In this document: positions 1 through 5,162 of the stretch, in pieces | Numbering within the stretch: the stretch's first letter is position 1 | How the letters are laid out: each line of letters begins with the position of its first letter | From: Myxococcota bacterium | GTDB taxonomy: Bacteria; Myxococcota_A; UBA9160; PR03 | DNA: 5,162 nucleotides | Direction: 5' to 3' | NCBI GenBank assembly: GCA_030066475.1 | Contig: JASJBO010000457.1 | Span: 1-5,162, forward strand | Position numbers and translations under genes: made by a program | Notes under the pieces: generated by a model | Told to the model about the DNA's origin: nothing | Seen by the model: the letters and a program-made list of their open reading frames with translations, nothing else | Databases searched by the model: none

Positions 1-1
1 A

Positions 2-616
2 CGTCGTGACGTGCAGCGGGTCGTGCACGAGCTGGCCGCGCGCTTCGCCGCGCAGCTCGAGGCCCACCGGGAGCGGGGCTCGTTCCCGATCAATGGCCCG
101 ATCGAGATGCGCGTCACGGGACTCGACCAGACCTCCGAGGTCGAGGCGCGAGTCGTCCAGGAGCCGAGCCTCTCCGCGCTGGTTCCGCGCCGCGACCGGC
201 CGGAGTGGGACGCGGCCGTCTGGGTGAGCGTGCTGGCGCTGCCGCGGCCGACGCGGGAGGCGGCAGGCGACTGCGCCCGACGCGAGGCCATGAGGCCGGA
301 GACGGCCGCCTTCTACGCCGAGTTCGAGCGCTGGATGGTGTCCCGCTTCTCGGGCGGCGATGCGATGGTGCGCCCGGAGTGGTCGAAGGGCTGGGCCTTC
401 GGCGCGGGCGGGCCGTGGACGAACGCGCGCGCGCTTCGCCGGGTCGTCCCGCGCCTGCTGCAGCGCGGCCGACCGCTCCATCGCGGCTGGAACGCCGCGG
501 TGTTCCAGCTGGATGCGCTGGATCCCTGGCGGGTGTTCACCAACCCGTTCCTCGACGCGCTGCTTCGGCGCCGACGCATTCCTACACGGGCCAGGGGCCG
601 AGGGCGAGCAGCGTGA
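2..616 (+). CDS. FAD-dependent oxidase, cholesterol oxidase type II-like, C-terminal part (5' cut by window edge)
   Basis: This is the C-terminal 204 residues of a flavoprotein of the vanillyl-alcohol oxidase fold, most like the substrate-binding domain of type II cholesterol oxidases. Such enzymes oxidise a sterol or other alcohol using FAD and O2; the FAD-binding half would lie upstream of the window. The frame is open from base 2, so the GTG at 11 is probably internal. Counting from that GTG, I see FPINGPIEMRVTGLD (25-39), RPEWSKGWAF (121-130) with a following PWT, and DPWRVFTNPFLDALL (171-185), all recalled as conserved blocks of this family. After the last block comes a basic, low-complexity tail (RRRRIPTRARGRGRAA), which is not family-like and lies over the end of the convergent gene. 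The substrate cannot be read from this part; a different alcohol or lactone oxidase of the same superfamily is the main alternative. Confidence 0.75.
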   Translation, partial: RRDVQRVVHELAARFAAQLEAHRERGSFPINGPIEMRVTGLDQTSEVEARVVQEPSLSALVPRRDRPEWDAAVWVSVLALPRPTREAAGDCARREAMRPETAAFYAEFERWMVSRFSGGDAMVRPEWSKGWAFGAGGPWTNARALRRVVPRLLQRGRPLHRGWNAAVFQLDALDPWRVFTNPFLDALLRRRRIPTRARGRGRAA

Positions 617-1088
617 CGACCAGGAAGAGCGCGTAGACCGGGGAGCCGATCGCACACACGGCGATCGCCCGGGCCGTGCCGCGGCCGGTTCGGTCGTAGT
701 CGAGCGCCTGGCGTACTCCCACGACCATGGCGATCAGCATCCAGCGCGTGGCGAGCAGGTAGACCCAGCCCGCGATCGGCGGGAACAAGCACAGGATGCG
801 CAGGGTGCCCGGCGCGCTCGAGAAGCCGATCGTCCGCAGCAGCTCCCCGTGGTCGGCGACGGTCTGGTCGGTGGGAAGCAGGTGCGTGCCGATCAGGATC
901 ACCAGCTTGTCGTCGCGGCGCAGCCGCTCGACGATCTCGACCGGCTGGCTCTCGAGGAGCCTCGCAGCCGTGAGCGCCGTTCGTCCGTCGCGGGAGCCGG
1001 CGAGGTCTTCGATCGGGTCGGCGCTGGCGCGGGCACCCGCCCCGGCGAGCAGGACCAGTCCGAGCAGACCTACGAGGACCCGGGTCAC
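582..1088 (-). CDS. Yip1-like small membrane protein with N-terminal signal-like segment
   Basis: A 168-residue protein of unknown function. Its second half matches my memory of bacterial Yip1-domain proteins: LIGTHLLP (65-72), then a GELLRTIGFSSAPG block (81-94), then hydrophobic segments at about 97-126 with VGVRQALDYDRTGR (123-136), and a last membrane helix at about 141-165. The first half is not typical. Residues 1-23 look like a signal peptide ending ARASA before DP, followed by a charged soluble stretch to about residue 60, where Yip1 proteins normally have one or two membrane helices. The GTG start at 1088 overlaps the stop of the upstream ATPase gene as GTGA and has a GGAG seven bases before it, which supports both the start and translational coupling. 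It is therefore likely co-expressed with the exporter, perhaps as an accessory. The function is not known; a degraded or rearranged Yip1 gene is possible. Confidence 0.65.
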   Translation of the reverse strand: MTRVLVGLLGLVLLAGAGARASADPIEDLAGSRDGRTALTAARLLESQPVEIVERLRRDDKLVILIGTHLLPTDQTVADHGELLRTIGFSSAPGTLRILCLFPPIAGWVYLLATRWMLIAMVVGVRQALDYDRTGRGTARAIAVCAIGSPVYALFLVVTLLALGPWPV

Positions 1089-2470
1089 GCCCGGGCTCCG
1101 TCTGCCGGGGCTCCGCTCGCCGCGCGCAGCCTGCTCCAGGACCTGAGGATCGCGCTCATCGAGGCCGTCAGGTCCTCGAAGCGGCGCCGGTCGCCCTCGT
1201 CGAAGGCGTCGCCGGAGAGCTTGTTGAGCAGCTCCGCCACCCCGAACACCTCGCCCTCGGCGGTGCGGAGCGGCACGGCCAGGATGCTGCGGGTGCGGAA
1301 GCCCGTCTCCTCGTCGACGCCCCGGTAGAAGCGCGGGTCTTCGTAGGCGTCCGGGATGTTCAGTCCGATGCCGCTCGACACGACGGCGCCGGCGATGCCC
1401 GCGTCGCGCGGGATGCGGATCTCGTGCGGGCCCGCGTCGGTGCTCGTCTTCGACCAGAGCTCGCCGCGCTGCGCGTCCAGCAGGAACAGCGTGCCGTGCT
1501 CGGCGCCCATGACCTGGACGATCTTGTGGTTGAAGGCGTCCAGGCTCTGCTCGAGCATGCTCTCGACGGCCTCCCGACTCGACTGCTCGGTGATCCGGAC
1601 GAACTCCTGTGCCTCCCTCGTGACCTGCTCGAGCATCGCCGTGAAGGCCTCGGTTCGCATGTCCTCGACCCGGCGCAGCAGCTCGCCCTTGCGGTTGCTC
1701 TCGGCCAGGAGGCCCATCATCTGCCGCGTGTTGCTCGAGACGGCGTCGGTGAAGGAGGTGAGCCGGCCGTCCTCCAGGTGCACGATGCGGTCGGCCACGT
1801 CGAGGATGCGGTTGTCGTGGGTGACGAGCACGACGGTGACGCCCTGCTCCTTGGCGAGGCGCTGCATCAAGGCGACGACGTCGCGACCCGAGCGGCGGTC
1901 GAGCGAGGCGGTCGGCTCGTCGGCCAAGATCATCCGGGGGTTGGCGACCAGGGCCCGGGCGATCGCAACGCGCTGCTTCTGCCCGCCCGACAGCGCGCCC
2001 GGCGACGCGTCGAAGCGGTCGCCCAGGCCGACGGCGTCGAGGATGGCCTCGGTGCGCGCCCGCGCCTCGGAGCGCGAGGTCTTCTCGACCAGGCCCAACG
2101 AGAGCTGGACGTTCTGGCCGGCGCTCAGGGCGCCGAGCAGGTTGTGATGCTGGAAGATGTACCCGATCCGCCGCCGCACCTTCACGAGGTCCGCGCTCGA
2201 CGCGCCGCGCAGCTCGTGGCCGAGCACCTGCAGGCTGCCCTCCTGGGCGGAGCGCAGGGCTCCGATCAGGGTGAGAGCGGTGGTCTTGCCCGAGCCCGAG
2301 GGCCCCGTGAGGATCACGATCTCGCCCGCGTCGATCTCGAGATCGATCTCGTGGAGCACCTGCTTGCGCAGCGCGCCCTTGCCGTAGAAGTGGTTGAGAC
2401 CCTCGATCCGGACCGGCGCCTCCGGCGCGGGTCGAGCGAGCGACGCGGGCGCTGCCGGCCCCGCCGCCAT
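1085..2470 (-). CDS. devA: ABC exporter ATPase (DevA type) fused to a C-terminal GAF domain
   Basis: A 461-residue cytoplasmic ATPase that should power the adjacent permease. Order: a Pro/Ala-rich leader (1-20); a nucleotide-binding domain (21-240) with Walker A GPSGSGKTT (56-64), Q-loop Gln107 in FQHHNLL, signature LSGGQKQR (160-167), Walker B MILADEP (180-186), D-loop SLD (189-191) and H-loop His218; a charged, probably coiled-coil linker (about 250-310); and a GAF domain (about 311-445). All catalytic motifs are intact. DevA/MacB/LolD-type ATPases usually end near residue 230-250, so about 220 residues are extra. The GAF part has SILAVPLRTAEGEVFGVAELLNK-like sequence around 395-416 and NK (415-416) followed by F423 and D427, close to the NKFDE signature of cyclic-nucleotide-binding GAF domains, with Arg428 where Glu is usual. 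The ATG at 2470 is chosen over an upstream in-frame start at 2536 because it overlaps the permease stop as TGATG and has GGAG eight bases before it. The ATPase role is firm; ligand control is inference. Confidence 0.92.
   Translation of the reverse strand: MAAGPAAPASLARPAPEAPVRIEGLNHFYGKGALRKQVLHEIDLEIDAGEIVILTGPSGSGKTTALTLIGALRSAQEGSLQVLGHELRGASSADLVKVRRRIGYIFQHHNLLGALSAGQNVQLSLGLVEKTSRSEARARTEAILDAVGLGDRFDASPGALSGGQKQRVAIARALVANPRMILADEPTASLDRRSGRDVVALMQRLAKEQGVTVVLVTHDNRILDVADRIVHLEDGRLTSFTDAVSSNTRQMMGLLAESNRKGELLRRVEDMRTEAFTAMLEQVTREAQEFVRITEQSSREAVESMLEQSLDAFNHKIVQVMGAEHGTLFLLDAQRGELWSKTSTDAGPHEIRIPRDAGIAGAVVSSGIGLNIPDAYEDPRFYRGVDEETGFRTRSILAVPLRTAEGEVFGVAELLNKLSGDAFDEGDRRRFEDLTASMSAILRSWSRLRAASGAPADGARA
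1096..1099 (-). promoter_or_regulatory. Ribosome binding site for the Yip1-like gene
   Basis: GGAG on the minus strand, with seven bases between it and the GTG at 1088. It lies inside the last codons of the ATPase gene and decides in favour of the GTG start that overlaps the ATPase stop. Confidence 0.5.
1136..1540 (-). other. GAF sensory domain region of the ATPase
   Basis: Residues about 311-445 of the ATPase. Features seen: VMGAEHGTLFLLD opening strand (320-332), IPRDAGIAGAVVSSG (353-367), DAYEDPRFYRGVDEETGFRT (374-393), RSILAVPL (394-401), GVAELLNK (409/410-416) and a terminal helix rich in charged residues. GAF domains bind small ligands such as cyclic nucleotides, or only mediate dimerisation. 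No chromophore-binding Cys is seen, so light sensing is unlikely. The boundaries are judged by eye. Confidence 0.8.
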
Positions 2471-3636
2471 CAGAAGATCTCCGCCGGGTCCACGGAGCGG
2501 ACCTTGCGGAGCGCGAGCGCGCCCGATGCGCAGCACATCAGCACCGTGAGTCCGAACACGGCCACCGCGCGCGCGGTCGTCATCTCGACCGGAAGCCGCG
2601 TCGCCTCGCCGGCGGTCTGGTAGACCACCAGCGTGATGGCGATGCCCGGAACGAAGCCGAGCACCGCCAGGATGACGGCTTCCTGGAGCACCACCCCCGA
2701 CAGGAAGCGGTTCGTGTAGCCCATGGCCTTGAGGGTCGCGTACTCCTGCATGTGGTCGGACACGTCCGCGAACAGGATCTGGTACACGATGATGCCACCG
2801 ACAGTGAGACCGATGGCGACCCCCATGCCCAGCACGTAGCCGATCGGCGTGTTGCGCTGCCAGTAGGTTCGCTCGCGCGCGATGAAGCCGTTCCGCGTCA
2901 GGACCAGGACGTCGCGCGGCACGGCCTCGATGATGCGATCGCGCACGACGTGCGGGTCTGCGCCGGGCTCGACGCGGATCAGGCCGATGTTGACCTGGCT
3001 CGCCGACAGATGCGGGAAGATCCGCAGGAAGTTGAGATCGCTGGTGATCGCGTTCGCGTCGATCCCGAACGACGTGCCCAGCTCGAAGATCCCATCGACG
3101 CGGACGCGGCGGTTGGCAATCTCGGTCTCCACGCCTGCGCCCCGAGACGCTTCGAAGAGCGCAGGGATCGGCCCGAACTCGGGGCGCGAGAAGGCGTCAT
3201 AGACCACGACGTCGGGTATCCGAAGCTGCTCGGCGAAGTGCTGGAGGCCTGGCGCCGCGAAGACCTCGTTCGTGGTGTCGAAGCCCACGACGTAGATGTT
3301 GCGGGTCTCTTCCGGGGCGGCGGGATTCCGCCAGCGTCCTTGAGCCATGTAGAGCGGAGAGATCGACGCTACGCCGGGGACGCCGAGCGTCTGCACGAGT
3401 CGCCGCCGCGGGAATGCCTCCGGCTGAACGATGAAGTCCATCTTCGGGCTGATCATGGCGATGTCGTAGATGAGGCTCTTGTGCCACCTGACCGACGAGC
3501 CGAACATCGCCTCCTGGAAGCCGAGCTGCACGAAGATCAGGATCACCGCGAAGGCCACCCCGAAGAGCGCGATCAGCAGGCGGAGCTTCTCCGCCCGGAG
3601 CTGGAGCCAGGCGATCGGAACGGCGAGGGGGAGCAT
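2470..3636 (-). CDS. devC: ABC exporter permease, DevC type (FtsX-like)
   Basis: A 388-residue inner-membrane permease, the usual length for DevC. It has one N-terminal membrane helix (about 19-41), a large periplasmic domain (about 45-262), then three helices (about 266-290, 317-340, 355-376). The cytoplasmic loop DHMQEYATLKAMGYTNRF (294-311) is the recognisable FtsX-type coupling segment that contacts the ATPase, and the C-terminus KVRSVDPAEIF is typical of DevC. N-terminal PIAWLQLRAEKLRLL also fits the family, supporting the ATG at 3636. In DevBCA systems the permease forms a dimer that works with DevB and a TolC-like channel to export glycolipids or other lipidic cargo; the cargo here is unknown. 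There is no clear Shine-Dalgarno sequence: the start lies 12 bases after the adaptor stop and in the same frame, so reinitiation after the adaptor gene is likely. A MacB or LolC/E relative is less likely because of the C-terminal motif and overall gene order. Confidence 0.92.
   Translation of the reverse strand: MLPLAVPIAWLQLRAEKLRLLIALFGVAFAVILIFVQLGFQEAMFGSSVRWHKSLIYDIAMISPKMDFIVQPEAFPRRRLVQTLGVPGVASISPLYMAQGRWRNPAAPEETRNIYVVGFDTTNEVFAAPGLQHFAEQLRIPDVVVYDAFSRPEFGPIPALFEASRGAGVETEIANRRVRVDGIFELGTSFGIDANAITSDLNFLRIFPHLSASQVNIGLIRVEPGADPHVVRDRIIEAVPRDVLVLTRNGFIARERTYWQRNTPIGYVLGMGVAIGLTVGGIIVYQILFADVSDHMQEYATLKAMGYTNRFLSGVVLQEAVILAVLGFVPGIAITLVVYQTAGEATRLPVEMTTARAVAVFGLTVLMCCASGALALRKVRSVDPAEIF
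2479..2482 (-). promoter_or_regulatory. Ribosome binding site for the ATPase gene
   Basis: GGAG on the minus strand with eight bases before the ATG at 2470. It lies within the last codons of the permease gene and fixes the ATPase start at the TGATG junction rather than at 2536. Confidence 0.55.
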
Positions 3637-3648
3637 GGCCGGCGTTCG

Positions 3649-4467
3649 TCACTCGATCGACGACGCGTCGATCTCGACGGTGACCTGCAGATAGACGAGA
3701 GCCCGTGTGCTCTTGCCCCCGTCCAGGCGGACGTCGACCTCCACGATGCGCGCATCGGTCTTCGCGACGGGATCGGTTCCGAGCACGTCCATCTTCGCGA
3801 CCATCAGGCCGATCCGCTCGACCGTTCCGCTGAGCGGCGCGGACAGCGCGGGGCTCGTGATGGTCGCGCGCTGCCCCTTCCTCACGCGCCCGATGTCCGT
3901 CTCGTAGACCTCGGCGATCGCGTACATCCGGTCGGTGCGGCCGAGTTCGAGGATTCCCTCGGGGCCGACGCGCTCTCCGGCGCGCGCGTGCACGACGAGC
4001 ACCTGGCCCTGCGACGGCGCCCGGACCTCGGAGAGCGAGAGGTCTGCGCGGGCCGCCGCCAGCTCTGCCTCCGCGACCTTGAGCGCAAACTCGGCCTGCT
4101 CGCGGTCGGCCGCCGACCCGGCGCGGCCGCGCTGCAGATCGGTGGTACGACCCAGCTCGTGCTGGGCGTCCTCGAGCCGGGCCTGCGCCCGCGCGACGAG
4201 GGCGCGCTGCCGCGCATGGCTGTCGAGCTGCGCGATGAGTTGCCCCGTCTCGAGCAGGTCGCCCTCGTCCACCAGCAGCTCGCTGATCACGACGGCGGCC
4301 CGGGACGGGCCGGCTACCCGGATCACGCCATCACGGGGCTCGAGCCGGCCGAGGGCGGTGACCGTCCCCGGGTCGGCGACGCTCTGGCCGGGGGCGGCGG
4401 GGATGACGAGCAGTACCAGGATCGGAACACGGGCAGCCCGACCGAGGCTCCGGAGCGTCGAGCCCAT
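3649..4467 (-). CDS. devB: Periplasmic adaptor (membrane fusion protein), DevB/HlyD type
   Basis: A 272-residue periplasmic adaptor that would link the DevC permease to an outer-membrane channel. A signal peptide or anchor lies at about 12-26. It is followed by the first half of a lipoyl-like domain (about 36-82, with GRLEPRDGVIRVAGP), an alpha-helical hairpin rich in Ala, Arg, Glu and Gln (about 83-147), the second lipoyl half beginning SEVRAPSQGQVL (146-157), and a beta-barrel region with MYAIAEVYETDIGRVRKGQ (181-199) and LMVAKMDVLGTDPVAKTDAR (221-240), the latter strongly DevB-like. It is short for DevB, since cyanobacterial members exceed 400 residues, and most of the loss is in the hairpin. 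The ATG at 4467 is the first possible start, because TAG lies four codons upstream in frame. No Shine-Dalgarno sequence precedes it. It is the first gene of the exporter run. Confidence 0.9.
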   Translation of the reverse strand: MGSTLRSLGRAARVPILVLLVIPAAPGQSVADPGTVTALGRLEPRDGVIRVAGPSRAAVVISELLVDEGDLLETGQLIAQLDSHARQRALVARAQARLEDAQHELGRTTDLQRGRAGSAADREQAEFALKVAEAELAAARADLSLSEVRAPSQGQVLVVHARAGERVGPEGILELGRTDRMYAIAEVYETDIGRVRKGQRATITSPALSAPLSGTVERIGLMVAKMDVLGTDPVAKTDARIVEVDVRLDGGKSTRALVYLQVTVEIDASSIE

Positions 4468-4535
4468 GCGGGAAGTCTATCAACTGGGGCTGGGGTTTTG
4501 GCCATCGAATGGCGAGCTGGCTGGGGAACGCGGCA
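4468..4535. other. Intergenic region between HNH gene and adaptor gene
   Basis: The only sizeable gap in the window. Reading the plus strand it holds three CTGGGG copies (4484, 4490, 4521), a TTTT run, and a short inverted repeat GCCAT-CGA-ATGGC (4501-4513). The repeat could form a 5-bp hairpin or be a weak operator. No T-tract follows it on the minus strand, so it does not look like an intrinsic terminator for the HNH gene. The adaptor promoter candidate is in the same gap. Confidence 0.4.
4474..4482 (-). promoter_or_regulatory. Candidate extended -10 promoter for the exporter operon, possibly leaderless
   Basis: Minus-strand TGATAGACT: a TGN extension plus TAGACT, four of six matches to TATAAT. 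Six bases separate it from the A of the adaptor ATG at 4467, so transcription could begin at the start codon, which fits the lack of a Shine-Dalgarno sequence. There is no good -35 element at the expected spacing (GCCAAA). It is one of the few A/T-containing spots in a G+C-rich window, but a nine-base match can arise by chance. Confidence 0.3.
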
Positions 4536-5162
4536 TCACGAGATTCCTGCTGCGACGACTTCATCGATGACGTCTCCCGAGCGGTAGGCGACGAGCGGGG
4601 GCGCGCTCCCGCGCACGCCGAGCTCGAAGCGCAGCCCGTCGGGCGCCGTACCGCGGCAGCTCACCACGCCGGGGCCGTGGATGCCCCGCTGGTGGTGCCA
4701 GGCGCACACCGTGGTGCAGTTGGCGTCGTCGTCCGAGCCGCCGCGGGAGCGGAACTGGATGTGGTGACGGTGCAGGTTCCGGTACGACGAGCAGCCCGGC
4801 ACCGTGCAGCGCCAGCCGTCGCGCGCGTACACGGCGTGAGCGCGCGCCACCGTTGCGTCCTGCGCGGCCCAGGTGTGGAAGACGTGCTCGAACATCGCCG
4901 CTACCGCCTCGCCTTCGCTGGGAATCCGCTCGGTTTCCTTCTCCAGCCGCCGTCGAACCGTCGAGACCACCGCGCGCAGGAAGTGCGCGACCTCGCGCGG
5001 GGCTCCGAAGAAGAATCGCGCCGTCTCGCCCGAGCTCTCCGGGGGAGTGGGGTGTCTCTCCGAGTCCCTGGGTTGCGCACCCGTTTGCCGTTCTGCGCCC
5101 TCATCCGGAAGCCCGCCCGTTTCCAGGAACCGCTCGGGCTCCCGCGCGTGCAGCACCAGCGC
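4536..5162 (-). CDS. HNH endonuclease-family protein, C-terminal part (5' cut by window edge)
   Basis: The last 208 codons of a protein whose frame stays open to the right edge, so the GTG at 5156 is probably internal. Counting from that GTG, the HNH nuclease motif runs about 110-160: ARDGWRC with Cys117 and Cys122 in CTVPGC, then HRHH (129-132), GG (139-140), Asn146, Cys147/Cys151, HH (154-155) and His160. The Cys pairs would hold a structural zinc, and the HNH residues would bind the catalytic metal. Before it lies a helical segment (about 52-95, with FLRAVVSTVRRRLEKE), and after it a tail with APDGLRFELG (171-180) and a YRSGD motif (191-195). I recall this arrangement from large HNH proteins, often with a DUF222-like N-terminal half, found in many copies in actinobacterial and deltaproteobacterial genomes. 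Their biological role is unsettled. All expected HNH residues are present. It is on the same strand as the exporter genes but separated by a gap, so shared transcription is uncertain. Confidence 0.85.
   Translation of the reverse strand, partial: ALVLHAREPERFLETGGLPDEGAERQTGAQPRDSERHPTPPESSGETARFFFGAPREVAHFLRAVVSTVRRRLEKETERIPSEGEAVAAMFEHVFHTWAAQDATVARAHAVYARDGWRCTVPGCSSYRNLHRHHIQFRSRGGSDDDANCTTVCAWHHQRGIHGPGVVSCRGTAPDGLRFELGVRGSAPPLVAYRSGDVIDEVVAAGIS

Noticed and set aside
360..1328. Plus-strand open frame of 322 codons across the end of the oxidase, the Yip1-like gene and the end of the ATPase
   Set aside because: Low-complexity Arg/Ala/Gly/Ser sequence without motifs that spans three genes in other frames; a shadow frame.
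2471..2536. Upstream in-frame start that would give the ATPase 22 more residues
   Set aside because: It would overlap the permease by 67 bases and adds no family-like sequence. The ATG at 2470 has a GGAG site and forms a TGATG junction.
1424..2623. Plus-strand open frame of 399 codons antisense to the ATPase
   Set aside because: Composition is typical of the complement of a G+C-rich gene, and the opposite strand carries every ABC ATPase motif.
4501..4513. Inverted repeat GCCAT-CGA-ATGGC as a terminator of the HNH gene
   Set aside because: The stem is only five base pairs and is followed on the minus strand by CAAAACCCC rather than a T-run. A repeat this short is likely by chance.
4484..4526. 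Three CTGGGG copies as a G-quadruplex or regulator-binding repeat
   Set aside because: Only two close four-G runs exist, the third copy is distant and spacing is irregular, so no specific structure or binding site is supported.
2752..4587. Plus-strand open frame of 611 codons antisense to the permease and adaptor
   Set aside because: It is rich in Arg, Asp, Glu and Gly with no domain or membrane pattern, and lies opposite two well-recognised genes. Long antisense frames are expected at this G+C content.
4536..5162. HNH gene as part of a restriction, toxin or homing-element system
   Set aside because: No methyltransferase, immunity gene, intron or intein boundary is visible, and the flanking motifs fit the abundant stand-alone HNH family better.

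Overview
The window is very G+C-rich, coding is dense, and almost every gene abuts or overlaps its neighbour. Together with the kinds of proteins encoded (a large-family HNH protein, a Yip1-type membrane protein, a type II cholesterol-oxidase-like flavoprotein, a DevBCA-type exporter), this suggests a Myxococcota or 'deltaproteobacterial' lineage, possibly an environmental genome. That placement rests on recalled resemblance and was not tested by a search. I saw no rRNA, tRNA, CRISPR array, insertion sequence, phage gene or attachment site.

Layout. Positions 2-616 (+) hold the C-terminal 204 residues of an FAD-dependent oxidase of the cholesterol oxidase / vanillyl-alcohol oxidase type, cut by the left edge. 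Everything else reads on the minus strand, so in transcription order from the right edge: the C-terminal 208 codons of an HNH endonuclease-family protein (5162-4536, cut by the right edge); a 69-base gap (4468-4535 plus the boundary) with a weak promoter candidate; then a compact four-gene run. That run is a periplasmic adaptor (DevB/HlyD type, 4467-3649), an FtsX-like permease (DevC type, 3636-2470), an ABC ATPase fused to a GAF domain (DevA type, 2470-1085), and a small Yip1-like membrane protein (1088-582). The flavoprotein and Yip1-like genes converge and overlap tail to tail by 35 bases.

How they work together. Adaptor, permease and ATPase form a complete inner-membrane DevBCA/MacAB-like exporter, a class that in cyanobacteria moves glycolipids with a TolC-type outer-membrane channel. 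No channel gene is in the window, so one would have to be supplied from elsewhere. The joints are tight: 12 bases between adaptor and permease, TGATG between permease and ATPase, and GTGA between ATPase and the Yip1-like gene. This implies one transcript and coupled translation, and makes the Yip1-like protein a likely accessory of the exporter.

The most unusual point is the ATPase. It carries about 220 extra residues after the nucleotide-binding domain: a helical linker and a GAF domain that keeps most of the NKFDE-type signature of cyclic-nucleotide-binding GAF domains. This looks like an exporter whose motor may be gated by a cytoplasmic small molecule. The second unusual point is the Yip1-like protein, which seems to have an export signal and a soluble segment in place of the first membrane helices of the family.
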